Positions 39,710 through 46,898 of a stretch of 64,000 nt of DNA are shown here, piece after piece (positions within the stretch are counted from its first letter, which is position 1; every line of letters begins with the position of its first letter). The DNA comes from Rhodobacterales bacterium. GTDB taxonomy: Bacteria > Pseudomonadota > Alphaproteobacteria > Rhodobacterales > Rhodobacteraceae. Position numbers and translations under genes: made by a program. A model generated the notes under the pieces. That model made no database searches, had not been told where the DNA came from, and saw only the letters and a program-made list of their open reading frames with translations. The stretch is taken from assembly GCA_002748265.1 (NCBI GenBank), contig PDRY01000016.1, forward strand, positions 186,001 through 250,000. The letters run 5' to 3'.

Positions 39710-39832
39710 CTATGCCATGTAGGAGGGGCTGCTTTTTGCAGTCTGGGCGCCGCTCACGCGCTTGGTGACATACCAGACGATAAGCCCGGAAATGACCCCA
39801 GAAACAACAGATTGAGCGATGCCAGAGCGCAT
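39710..39832 (-). CDS. Small prophage membrane protein (40 aa)
   Basis: Starts with ATG at 39832 after a GGGGG run. The product reads MRSGIAQSVVSGVISGLIVW, then a Lys/Arg stop-transfer and a polar tail ending SPSYMA. One membrane helix (about residues 6-23). Twelve bases separate its stop from the TTG of the next gene, and the AGGAGG for that gene lies in this gap. Confidence 0.65.
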   Translation of the reverse strand: MRSGIAQSVVSGVISGLIVWYVTKRVSGAQTAKSSPSYMA

Positions 39833-39944
39833 GATGCGGCCCCCGTTTGATTTCGAACGGGGGAGAAGCTGGCAGGCGGTGCGCTCTGGGTGGAAACCAT
39901 ACGTTAACGCACCCGGCGCGCACTATTTGCGCGCCGGGTGCGCT

Positions 39945-40646
39945 TTATTTGCGGTGATTGATCTTCCCGCCGCGCAGGTTCCCGTTAGCGGCGTGGATGT
40001 AGTGCAGGTTCTTAAGGCCGGTAATTTGCGCCTTGCTGGCGCCGGTCGCGTCCATCGCGGCGGCAATGTCGCGTGGCCCCTGCTGTCTCAGCACAACGGT
40101 TTCGGTGCAGTTCCCACGGAAACGGGTCGAGACCTCAGCGATGCGCTGCGACAGGCCGTATACCGTGATCCCATAGTGCCGCCCGCGACTACAGATTTCG
40201 GCAAAGCCGGGGCACTTCTGGGCGCCGCCGTGGACGGGAAACGGCAGGTTCATTTCTTCGACCACAAGCGTCAGGCCCAGATTGCTCTTGCCGTCCTTAA
40301 ACGGCTGCTGTGCCCGCATCAGGAGGCGGCAAAGCGCAGACAGGGCCAACGGCTCCTTGCCGCTCTGAGGCACGTAGGCGACCCGGAACCCGGCCCAATC
40401 GTTCCGCATCGCCAGACGCACCGCGTCCAGATCGTTGGTGCTGGCCGGGATCGGCGGCGCGTTGACATTGGCGGTCGGCGGTCCATTGACGTTGGCCGGG
40501 GCGCGCATCAACGGGGCGTATTCGTCCAGCGGGTCGAAGACGACAAGCCGCCGGGTGCGGCGGATTTCCTTCTTCACATAGGACGACTTGCCCGAACCAG
40601 AGGCGCCCCAAACCCCGATGCGGGCGGCATTGCTGGACGCGCTCAC
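39945..40646 (-). CDS. Genome-packaging ATPase (FtsK/HerA class, PM2 P9-like)
   Basis: A 233-residue P-loop protein with Walker A GASGSGKSS (14-22), Walker B LTLVVEEM (125-132), and a conserved polar motif GLSQR (164-168) that follows an Arg-rich SRGRHYGI stretch. This order is that of the A32/FtsK-HerA ATPases of double-jelly-roll viruses. PM2 P9 has the same role and similar size. Zonula occludens-like assembly ATPases are an alternative, but the capsid context decides. It overlaps the previous gene by 4 bases. Confidence 0.85.
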   Translation of the reverse strand: MSASSNAARIGVWGASGSGKSSYVKKEIRRTRRLVVFDPLDEYAPLMRAPANVNGPPTANVNAPPIPASTNDLDAVRLAMRNDWAGFRVAYVPQSGKEPLALSALCRLLMRAQQPFKDGKSNLGLTLVVEEMNLPFPVHGGAQKCPGFAEICSRGRHYGITVYGLSQRIAEVSTRFRGNCTETVVLRQQGPRDIAAAMDATGASKAQITGLKNLHYIHAANGNLRGGKINHRK

Positions 40647-40846
40647 AGCGATGCCCCCGCGCTCTCCATCTTCTGTGACAGCTCATCCCACGCGAGCATT
40701 CCCGCCGCCAATGCTTCGGCGTGAAACTGGCACAGATTGAGCGGCGTCATCATCCCCGCGCCGTCACTGACCGGGATCCTATAGGTCGCACGCTCGCCGC
40801 ATTCGTGGCAGAGCTTGACCCGTGAGATTTTGAATTGACCAAGCAT
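40643..40846 (-). CDS. Small zinc-ribbon prophage protein (67 aa)
   Basis: Has CHEC (about residues 13-16) and CQFH (about 39-42), a four-ligand arrangement for one zinc. The ATG at 40846 overlaps the stop of its upstream neighbour (TGATG), and its own end overlaps the ATPase start. It may regulate transcription or assist packaging. PM2 encodes zinc-finger-like transcription factors, so a regulatory role is plausible. Confidence 0.65.
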   Translation of the reverse strand: MLGQFKISRVKLCHECGERATYRIPVSDGAGMMTPLNLCQFHAEALAAGMLAWDELSQKMESAGASL

Positions 40847-41406
40847 CAAGCGGCCTCCTGTCCGGGAAGGTGCCAATCTGGCACCTGATTTGCGTTAACG
40901 GGATCGGCGGGCGCATCCGGCGCGCTCTGGGGCGGCTTCGGTGCGCTCTGCTGGCGCGCAGCTTGCGCGGCCTCTACCCGTTTCGCGTTCTTGGCTGCGA
41001 TACAGGCGCGCGCCACCATCACCTTGCCGACAATGAACGGCCCGGCCACCATCAGATGAGCAAACGTCTCCGATCCGGGCCGCAGGGCGGCGGGGTAGTA
41101 GATTTCGAGAAGGCTATGCACCGCATCGGACGCAGCCCGCGCGCCCTCCCGCTCCTGCGGTTGGATCGCTACCGGCTGGAAAGTCGCGTCCACCATGCCC
41201 GGGACGCTGAAAGCGATCTTGAAGACCTCAGCAAAGGCGGCTTTGTCGATTTGGTCAGGCCCGGCGTCGGCGTGGATCGGCTCGCCGTCCTCTCCGATTT
41301 CTTGAACATCATCGGGCGCAGCATCCAGACCGTCCGAAAGATCAGCGGCGCGGAACTCATCAAGATGTGCAGCATCATCCGAACCGCTGGAAAATGTCCC
41401 ATTCAT
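40846..41406 (-). CDS. Uncharacterised prophage protein (186 aa)
   Basis: An acidic N-terminal part is followed by a helical segment with a possible membrane-embedded helix (TFAHLMVAGPFIVGKVMVA), then a Lys/Ala-rich stretch and a Pro/Ala-rich end. I chose the ATG at 41406, with GGAAAG 11 bases upstream, to limit overlap with the zinc-ribbon gene; ATGs at 41442 and 41529 are in frame. No family recognised. The place between regulators and ATPase suggests an early or packaging role. Confidence 0.55.
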   Translation of the reverse strand: MNGTFSSGSDDAAHLDEFRAADLSDGLDAAPDDVQEIGEDGEPIHADAGPDQIDKAAFAEVFKIAFSVPGMVDATFQPVAIQPQEREGARAASDAVHSLLEIYYPAALRPGSETFAHLMVAGPFIVGKVMVARACIAAKNAKRVEAAQAARQQSAPKPPQSAPDAPADPVNANQVPDWHLPGQEAA

Positions 41407-41746
41407 CGGCTCGCTTTCCGGGCTCGGCGGATCCTCCGTCATTCGCCACGGCTCCAGCGGCAGGCTGACCCCGTTCTTCCCGCGTCGGCTGCTGAACGAC
41501 AGGCCCCCGCTCAATTCCTCTCGTGACATGGATCGGCTCTCCTTCTTCCTGATAGGCCCGCACCATTTTGTGTCCCTCGGCCTTGCTCCAACGCTCATGG
41601 TGCCCGCACCACCCCGCATCTGTCGTGTGCTGGCAGTAGTAGTAGGGCACCCCTGATTTCATGATTTTGATCGGCTGCTCTTTGCCGCACCCCGCGCAAC
41701 GGCAAATCGCGATCACCGTTTGGGCCGGGATCACCTCAGCCGACAT
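41375..41746 (-). CDS. Zinc-ribbon prophage protein (123 aa)
   Basis: The N-terminal half has a Cys-rich module: CRCAGCGKEQ (about residues 15-24), then YYYCQH and WCGHHERW. Four ligands are available for one zinc, with an extra Cys and His. The C-terminal half is Gly/Glu-rich and probably disordered. A late-gene transcription factor, as for the zinc-finger proteins of PM2, is the most natural guess. It overlaps the upstream gene by 11 bases. Confidence 0.65.
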   Translation of the reverse strand: MSAEVIPAQTVIAICRCAGCGKEQPIKIMKSGVPYYYCQHTTDAGWCGHHERWSKAEGHKMVRAYQEEGEPIHVTRGIERGPVVQQPTREERGQPAAGAVANDGGSAEPGKRADEWDIFQRFG

Positions 41747-41942
41747 TCGCGGCGTCCTCGTCCAGATAAGGCGTCAGCTCGTCCACCCGGTCGGCCAGAG
41801 CGATCAGCGCGGCGCCGATCTGCGGCAAGACTTCCTCCGCAATCGAGATTTTCTGCATCATCGGCGCTTCCTTCACACGCTCGATCTGAGCGAGCGCGCG
41901 CCGCGCCTCCTGCCCCATCTGCCCCATCGGTCCATTTGCCAT
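41736..41942 (-). CDS. Small helical prophage protein (68 aa)
   Basis: AAGGGG lies 7 bases before the ATG at 41942. The 68-residue product is amphipathic and helical (for example ALAQIERVKEAPMMQKIS), with no Cys and no membrane helix. It opens the structural operon after the origin region. No function can be named. Confidence 0.6.
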   Translation of the reverse strand: MANGPMGQMGQEARRALAQIERVKEAPMMQKISIAEEVLPQIGAALIALADRVDELTPYLDEDAANVG

Positions 41943-41961
41943 TGTTCGCCCCTTGGTTGCG

Positions 41962-42108
41962 TTACGTGATAACGTTGCAGCTTAAGCGCAATCCGGCAGA
42001 GCGCAAGAGCGCCTCTCTGGGCGCCCTGATGGGCTTTCGTGGTGTCAACCCCATCGACAGCCGGAGTTGGCGCCACAGCGCCCGCGTTGCGGGGTCTCCG
42101 TCGCTCAT
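41962..42108 (-). CDS. Possible small prophage protein (48 aa)
   Basis: A 48-residue basic frame (MSDGDPATRALWRQL at the start) just upstream of the previous gene. The Shine-Dalgarno candidate GGGGAA is 12 bases from the ATG, so support is weak. In-frame starts reach 42156. Confidence 0.25.
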   Translation of the reverse strand: MSDGDPATRALWRQLRLSMGLTPRKPIRAPREALLRSAGLRLSCNVIT

Positions 42109-42297
42109 GGGCGTTCCGGTTCCCCGCCTTGGCGCTCCGCCGCCTCCCTTCCTCATTCTCAGCCTGCCCGGCCTGATCTGGCCGCACGACCGCCCAACCG
42201 GGTGCTTATCGCCCGTGCGCCGCGACTAGCGGCGCTCCACATCGACGCGAAGCGGCGGAACATGGATCTATGGATCTATGGTAGGGGTGTTCTTTAT

Positions 42298-42387
42298 TGG
42301 CACCCTTTTGCACTTAAATTGGCACCCTTTTGCACGTAAACTGGCACCCTTTAATTTGCATATGTCCAAAAACTGGCACCCTTTACG
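42298..42387. repeat. Four iterons, core TGGCACCCTTT
   Basis: Core copies begin at 42298, 42320, 42342 and 42374. The first two extend to TGGCACCCTTTTGCAC (16 bases). Spacings of 22, 22 and 32 bases place them on one face of the helix (about two or three turns). They are direct repeats, as expected for an initiator-binding array. Confidence 0.8.
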
Positions 42388-42394
42388 GAGCGCC

Positions 42395-42419
42395 AAAAAA
42401 AGAGGGGCCTAAGCCCCTC
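42395..42419 (-). terminator. Terminator after the replication gene
   Basis: On the - strand, GAGGGGC pairs with GCCCCTC (+ coordinates 42402-42408 and 42413-42419), followed by seven T. Confidence 0.85.
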
Positions 42420-42448
42420 AGTCGCGCAGTTGGCGGATAACTGCGATC

Positions 42449-43018
42449 TTATGCGGCCTTGATCGTGACCGCTGTGACGCTGTCATCTTGGAGCGCGGCA
42501 AGACCTTGGATCATATCACCGAAGTCCCTACTAACCCGCTCTGCAACAAACTGTGTTCTTGCCGTCAGGTGCAGACGTCCGGCGGCAACGCCATCGCATT
42601 GGAGCCCTGCGAGCCACGACGCGTGGACCTCCGGTCCTAGTTGGCCGCGAAGAGCATCACTCACAGCGTCCCATAGCCCCCCCTGCCCGACCTCCTTGGC
42701 GGCGTTCGTCCCCGCAGTTGCCCCCTGCCCTGCGGGCTGCAATCTATATGTGACAGCCTTTCCACGGCCACCCGCAAGATTTCGTATCGGCGTGATTGAG
42801 CCTTCTTCCTTGAGGATCTTCAACGCATCCAAAATCGAGTTGCGACAGAGCAGCGTTTGTTCTGCGATTTGTGGCCGCGAGATTGTCACCTCTGGCCGGT
42901 CGAACTCCGCATTGTGGCACAGACACTGCAACACTATCCGCGCAGACAAGCGCGATCCGCTGGCCGACAGGACGCGGTTGATGTGCATTCTCGGGCGGTA
43001 TTGTCCCTGCCCGCTCAT
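42449..43018 (-). CDS. Putative replication initiator: winged helix plus DnaA domain I-like
   Basis: A 189-residue protein. Residues about 20-93 form a winged helix-turn-helix (ISRPQIAEQTLLCRNSILDA, then a GGRGKAVTYRL wing). A linker follows, then residues 114-187 resemble DnaA domain I: LWDAVSDALRGQL, HASWLAGLQ, GRLHLTARTQFVAERV and a terminal strand. DnaA domain I recruits DnaB and other factors. No AAA+ or HUH motif is present. With the adjacent iterons this suggests a DNA-binding initiator that loads host helicase. A regulator role is the alternative. It overlaps the upstream gene as ATGA. Confidence 0.7.
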   Translation of the reverse strand: MSGQGQYRPRMHINRVLSASGSRLSARIVLQCLCHNAEFDRPEVTISRPQIAEQTLLCRNSILDALKILKEEGSITPIRNLAGGRGKAVTYRLQPAGQGATAGTNAAKEVGQGGLWDAVSDALRGQLGPEVHASWLAGLQCDGVAAGRLHLTARTQFVAERVSRDFGDMIQGLAALQDDSVTAVTIKAA

Positions 43019-43227
43019 TTCTGCATGTCCTCGTCAAGGCGATCTGCCAGAAACTCGAACGGTAGGTCTGACAGCGTTCCGGCCTCCTCCATCTTTCGTT
43101 TCTGCTGGAAAACACCGTTGCGGCTGCGGCCCAGGTAGTCAGCAATTTCCTGATAGGTCCGCCCGCGAGCAACGCCCACCCGGATCACGTCCAGCTCCAC
43201 ACCTCGGAAAAACGATGCCTTTGCCAT
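43015..43227 (-). CDS. Small helix-turn-helix prophage protein (70 aa)
   Basis: The ATG at 43227 has AAAGGGG just upstream. The product reads GVARGRTYQEIADYLGRSRNGV in its centre (split by the turn between YQEIADYLG and RSRNGV), a resolvase-like helix-turn-helix, then a charged tail ending DEDMQK. It leads the replication operon. It may control lysogeny or copy number, or help as a Xer-associated factor; none can be told from sequence. Confidence 0.65.
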   Translation of the reverse strand: MAKASFFRGVELDVIRVGVARGRTYQEIADYLGRSRNGVFQQKRKMEEAGTLSDLPFEFLADRLDEDMQK

Positions 43228-43321
43228 AGCTGCCCCTTTCTTTATGAGGCGCATACTGATAAGAACAACTTAAGCACCGCTCACAGAACACCAACGCGAG
43301 TTGCGCCCGTTTTGTCATGTG

Positions 43322-43361
43322 CCCGCAAAACCCCCCTAACCTGTTGGTTTGCGGGGGTTTT
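43322..43361. terminator. Bidirectional terminator at prophage right end
   Basis: Arms AAAACCCCC (43327-43335) and GGGGGTTTT (43353-43361), with an alternative CCCGCAAA/TTTGCGGG pairing. T-runs exist on both strands. It insulates the prophage from the doeA-like gene. Confidence 0.65.
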
Positions 43362-43362
43362 C

Positions 43363-43390
43363 GCCTATCTCAATCCTGATTATACGAAAT
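43363..43390. other. Right hybrid dif/att site
   Basis: Arm GCCTATCTCAA (43363-43373), centre TCCTGA, arm TTATACGAAAT (43380-43390). The outer arm, read on -, is ATTTCGTATAA, a good XerC arm. The centre and the flanking AA/TTAT are identical to the left site. Joining the outer arms of both sites restores a canonical dif. Confidence 0.78.
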
Positions 43391-43414
43391 CTGGATGCGG
43401 CTTTGCGCAGACCC

Positions 43415-44602
43415 TTACTCTTTCACGACCAGCCCAGTTGGCGTTGCCGCAAGACGCTCCGCCCCGCTGTCCGTGATCAGGATCGGTTCGGTGATTTCGA
43501 TCCCGCCGTCCTCCAGCCATAGCGCAGGCATGAAGTGGAATGTCATGCCAGGCTCCAGCAGCGTCGTGTCGCCCGCACGGAATGACATTGTGCGCTCGCC
43601 CCAGTCCGGTGGATAGCTCAGGCCGATGGGATAACCGCAGCGGCTATCTTTGTGAAACCCGCGCGCCGCCAAGGCGCTATTGAACGCTGCCGCCACATCT
43701 TCGCAACGATTTCCGGGCTTTGCCTGCTCTAGCGCAACCTCTGTTGCGTCTGTGACGGCCCGCTCCGCATCGCGGTATCGCGTTGGGACGGCCCCAAAGA
43801 ACAAGGTGCGCGATTGTGGGCATTGATAGCGCCGGTGCGCGCCCGCGATCTCAAAGAACGTCGCTTCTCCTGTGCGCAGCGGTGTATCGTCCCAGGTCAG
43901 ATGCGGCGCCGTCGCGTCCAGCCCGGACGGCGCCATTGGCACCATTGCTGGATAGTCGCCCCAGTGACCGCCGGTTCCCGAGATCCCTGTATGGTAAATA
44001 TCGGCGATCAACCGGTGCTTGGGCATACCGGGTTCGGCGCGCTCAACGATCGTCGCATGCATCGCCGTCACGATATCAGCGGCGCGCCGCATGTATATGA
44101 TTTCCTGATCTGATTTCACCGCGCGGCACCAGTTCACAAGGCCCGTGGCATCCTGAAAATCGGCCTTCGGGAGATGGGTCAATAACGAGCCGTAAGCCGC
44201 TGCGCTGAAATAATAATTGTCCATCTCGACTCCGATTTTTGATCCGGCGTGTCCGAGCGCATCCAATAGGCGCGCGAGCTCCTGCATCGGGTGCTTGTCA
44301 GGGTTCTGGACATAGCTGTCATCGTAGCCGTGGATGCAGTGATCCTCCATGAACACCGTGCGCATTGCGCCCGCGGTGTCCATCTCGCGCCCCCACCAGT
44401 GCGGGTTTCCTTCCATCCCTAACACTACGGCCTGATGAACATAGAACGACCATCCATCGTAGCCAGTAACCCACGCGATATTGGACGGATCGGACAGGAC
44501 GAGCACATCAATCCCCGCAGCCTCCATCCGCGTGCGCACCTTGGCGATCCGCTGGCGGTATTCGGCATCGGTGAAGGACGGCGATGTTCGGCTGGATGGC
44601 AT
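43415..44602 (-). CDS. M24 family hydrolase, ectoine hydrolase (DoeA)-like
   Basis: A 395-residue creatinase/prolidase-fold enzyme with an N-terminal creatinase domain and the C-terminal pita-bread domain (about 170-390). The segments WVTGYDGWSFYVHQ, VQNPDKHPMQEL, VEMDNYYFSA and SYPPDWGERTMSFRAGD match my memory of DoeA, which opens the ectoine ring. The usual M24 metal ligands are only partly visible, as in ectoine hydrolases and creatinases. No other ectoine gene is near, so the substrate remains open. Confidence 0.75.
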   Translation of the reverse strand: MPSSRTSPSFTDAEYRQRIAKVRTRMEAAGIDVLVLSDPSNIAWVTGYDGWSFYVHQAVVLGMEGNPHWWGREMDTAGAMRTVFMEDHCIHGYDDSYVQNPDKHPMQELARLLDALGHAGSKIGVEMDNYYFSAAAYGSLLTHLPKADFQDATGLVNWCRAVKSDQEIIYMRRAADIVTAMHATIVERAEPGMPKHRLIADIYHTGISGTGGHWGDYPAMVPMAPSGLDATAPHLTWDDTPLRTGEATFFEIAGAHRRYQCPQSRTLFFGAVPTRYRDAERAVTDATEVALEQAKPGNRCEDVAAAFNSALAARGFHKDSRCGYPIGLSYPPDWGERTMSFRAGDTTLLEPGMTFHFMPALWLEDGGIEITEPILITDSGAERLAATPTGLVVKE

Positions 44603-44665
44603 GGGCAGGCTCCTCCTCAGGAAACGCTAGCGCGCGCCCTGCCCTATGCACAGTCTGTTTGCGGC

Positions 44666-45361
44666 CTATCCCAGAGCGTAACCGGCGCCGCGCACCGTGC
44701 GCACGGGATCTTCTCCGCCATGGGCCGTCAGAACCTTGCGGAGCCGTCCGATATGCACATCGACCGTACGCGTGTCGACGTAGATGTCACGCCCCCAGAC
44801 CCGGTCCAGAAGCTGCTCGCGCGACCAGACGCGGCCGGGCTTCTCCATGAAGGTGGAGAGCAGACGAAACTCTGTTGGGCCCAGCTTGAGCGGCTTTTCA
44901 TCGCGATGCACGCGGTGCGTCTCGGAATCGAGCACGATGTCTTCGAACACCAGAACTTGCCCGACCGCCGAAGGGCGCGAGCGCCGAAGCTGCGTGCGGA
45001 TACGCGCCAGAAGCTCTTGAATCGAATAGGGTTTCACGACGTAGTCATCCGCCCCGGTTTCCAGCCCCCTCACCCGGTCCACTTCCTCGGAGCGTGCGGA
45101 GAGCATGATCACCGGTACATCACGCGTTTCAGAGCGCGCCTTGAGCTGACGGCAGACCTCAATCCCCGAGACCGAGGGCAGCATCCAGTCCAACACGATG
45201 AGATCGGGCGTCTCTTCTTCGACGAGCAGCAGCGCCTCCTCGCCATTCTCGGCACGCGAGACGCGATATCCTTCAGCTTCGATATTGTAGCCCAGCACTT
45301 CGCGTTGGGCCGGTTCGTCTTCGACGATCAGGACATGGGGGGTCGGCGTTGCGGAGTTCAT
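44666..45361 (-). CDS. phoB: Phosphate regulon response regulator PhoB
   Basis: A 231-residue OmpR-type regulator: receiver domain (VLIVEDEPAQ, phospho-Asp in LIVLDWMLPSVSG, Lys in YVVKPYS) and a winged helix (LGPTEFRLLSTFMEKPGRV, then VDVHIGRLRK). The motifs and operon give PhoB. It lies downstream of phoU in the pst cluster and should bind the Pho box before pstS. Confidence 0.95.
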   Translation of the reverse strand: MNSATPTPHVLIVEDEPAQREVLGYNIEAEGYRVSRAENGEEALLLVEEETPDLIVLDWMLPSVSGIEVCRQLKARSETRDVPVIMLSARSEEVDRVRGLETGADDYVVKPYSIQELLARIRTQLRRSRPSAVGQVLVFEDIVLDSETHRVHRDEKPLKLGPTEFRLLSTFMEKPGRVWSREQLLDRVWGRDIYVDTRTVDVHIGRLRKVLTAHGGEDPVRTVRGAGYALG

Positions 45362-45367
45362 GGGTAT

Positions 45368-46081
45368 TTATTCGATTGGGGTGAAGGAGGTCGTATCGCT
45401 CTTGGGGCGGCTGTCTTCCGGGTGATGCCCGGACACCAGGTAGATCACCTGTTCGGCCATATTGGTCACCAGATCGCCCATCCGTTCGATGTTCTTGGCG
45501 ATGAAGTGCAGGTGCATACAGGCGGTGATGTTGCGCGGGTCTTCCATCATGAAGGTGAGGAATTCGCGAAACAGAGCATTGTACATCTGGTCAACGTCAT
45601 GGTCACGCTGCCGCACGTCTTCGGCCAGTTCCGCATCTCGGCGGATATAGGCGTCCAGACAATCGCGCAGCATCCGCTCCACCTCGCGCGCCATGCGGCG
45701 CAACGCGGTGTCCGAGCCGTTGATCGGACGCATTTCGGCCAGAACGCCGGTCCGCTTGGCGATGTTCTTGGCGTAATCGCCAACACGCTCCAGCGAGGTC
45801 GAGAGGCGCAGCACCGTGAGCACCAGGCGCAGATCGGTCGCGACCGGAGCCCGGAGCGCGATCACGCGCGCCGCGCCTTCGTTCACGCTGTCCATCATCT
45901 CGTCGATGACGCGATCCCCCCGGCGGACCTTCTCCGCCAGTTCGACATCGCGCATCTCGAGCGATTTGGCAGCGTCGAGGATCGCGGCCTCCACGAGCCC
46001 GCCCATTTTCATGATCTGGGCCTGAACGGCCTCCAGATCACGATCAAAGGCGGACATGATATGCGGGTCATTATTGGCCAT
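45368..46081 (-). CDS. phoU: Phosphate signalling protein PhoU
   Basis: PhoU links the Pst transporter to PhoR and represses the Pho regulon when phosphate is ample. The 237-residue product is all helical with the two repeated PhoU motifs, one around VRRGDRVIDEMMDSV and one around VRQRDHDVDQMYNALF. Family length is normal. It starts 3 bases after pstB. Confidence 0.95.
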   Translation of the reverse strand: MANNDPHIMSAFDRDLEAVQAQIMKMGGLVEAAILDAAKSLEMRDVELAEKVRRGDRVIDEMMDSVNEGAARVIALRAPVATDLRLVLTVLRLSTSLERVGDYAKNIAKRTGVLAEMRPINGSDTALRRMAREVERMLRDCLDAYIRRDAELAEDVRQRDHDVDQMYNALFREFLTFMMEDPRNITACMHLHFIAKNIERMGDLVTNMAEQVIYLVSGHHPEDSRPKSDTTSFTPIE

Positions 46082-46084
46082 GCG

Positions 46085-46879
46085 TTAACCGATCTTACCA
46101 GAGATGTACCGTTCCGTGCGTTCGTCCTGCGGGTTCTCGAAGATGTCCTTCGTTGTGCCAAACTCAACCAGGTTGCCGAGGTGGAAGAACGCCGTCTTCT
46201 GGCTGACACGCGAGGCCTGCTGCATCGAGTGGGTCACGATGATCACCGAATACTGCTCGCGCAGCTCGTCGATCAGCTCTTCGACCTGGCTCGTCGCGAT
46301 CGGGTCAAGCGCCGAGCACGGCTCGTCCATCAGGAGGATTTCCGGTTCGGTTGCAACGGCGCGGGCAATGCACAGACGCTGCTGCTGGCCGCCCGAAAGA
46401 CCGGTGCCCGGCGCATCGAGACGATCCTTGACCTCATCCCAGATGGCGCCGCGGCGCAGGGATTTCTCGACGATCTCGTCCAGCTCCGCCTTGTTCTTGG
46501 CCAGACCGTGGATCCGAGGGCCATAAGCGATGTTGTCATAGATCGACTTGGGGAACGGGTTCGGCTTCTGGAACACCATGCCAACCTTGCGGCGCAGCAG
46601 CACCGGGTCAACTTTGGCGTCGTAGATGTCTTCGCCGTCGATATGGATGTCGCCTTCGACGCGGCACACATCAATCGTGTCGTTCATCCGGTTGATGCAG
46701 CGCAGAAAGGTGGATTTGCCGCAGCCCGACGGGCCGATGAAGGCCGTGACGGTCTTGTCATCCAGGTCGCAATCCACGTCTTTGATTGCGTGAGTGTCGC
46801 CATAGTAGACCTGAACGCCGCGCGCCTTGATCTTGATGTCCGTCTGGCCGACTTCGCCATTGATGGTCATGTCGTTCAT
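46085..46879 (-). CDS. pstB: Phosphate ABC transporter ATP-binding protein PstB
   Basis: A 264-residue ATPase: Walker [10 protein letters not shown] (about residues 49-57), the PstB-specific [13 protein letters not shown], signature [14 protein letters not shown], and Walker [12 protein letters not shown]. It powers high-affinity phosphate uptake with PstC and PstA. Confidence 0.97.
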   Translation of the reverse strand: MNDMTINGEVGQTDIKIKARGVQVYYGDTHAIKDVDCDLDDKTVTAFIGPSGCGKSTFLRCINRMNDTIDVCRVEGDIHIDGEDIYDAKVDPVLLRRKVGMVFQKPNPFPKSIYDNIAYGPRIHGLAKNKAELDEIVEKSLRRGAIWDEVKDRLDAPGTGLSGGQQQRLCIARAVATEPEILLMDEPCSALDPIATSQVEELIDELREQYSVIIVTHSMQQASRVSQKTAFFHLGNLVEFGTTKDIFENPQDERTERYISGKIG

Positions 46880-46898
46880 TTCCTTACGTCCTTGAGTC

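Larger units (their letters stand above)
42109..42448. other. Prophage origin-like non-coding region
   Basis: About 340 bases lacking a supported gene. It holds a tandem 8-base repeat ATGGATCT (42262-42277), four iterons, an AT-richer stretch at 42290-42375, and the terminator of the replication gene. The layout of iterons beside an initiator gene is that of an iteron-type origin. Confidence 0.6.
34164..43390 (-). mobile_element. PM2-like (corticovirus-related) prophage integrated at dif
   Basis: About 9.2 kb flanked by two XerC/XerD-type sites, with all genes on the - strand and mostly overlapping or abutting. Hallmarks are a P2-like capsid protein, a compact FtsK/HerA-type packaging ATPase, tiny one-helix membrane proteins, a membrane-anchored muramidase, a holin-like protein, and zinc-ribbon proteins. 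PM2 itself is a 10-kb tailless virus with an inner membrane, close in size. There is no integrase, terminase, portal or tail gene. Every reading frame looks intact, so the element may be active. Confidence 0.88.

Noticed and set aside
39675-39923. An 82-codon - strand frame before the capsid gene
   Set aside because: It overlaps in another frame the two small membrane genes, which have far better ribosome binding sites and hydrophobic helices.
42449-43227. A rolling-circle HUH initiator as in PM2
   Set aside because: No His-hydrophobic-His pair with a downstream Tyr motif is visible in either replication-region protein.
34164-43390. A tyrosine or serine integrase in the prophage
   Set aside because: No protein of adequate size has integrase motifs; the junctions are Xer-type, so host recombinases suffice.
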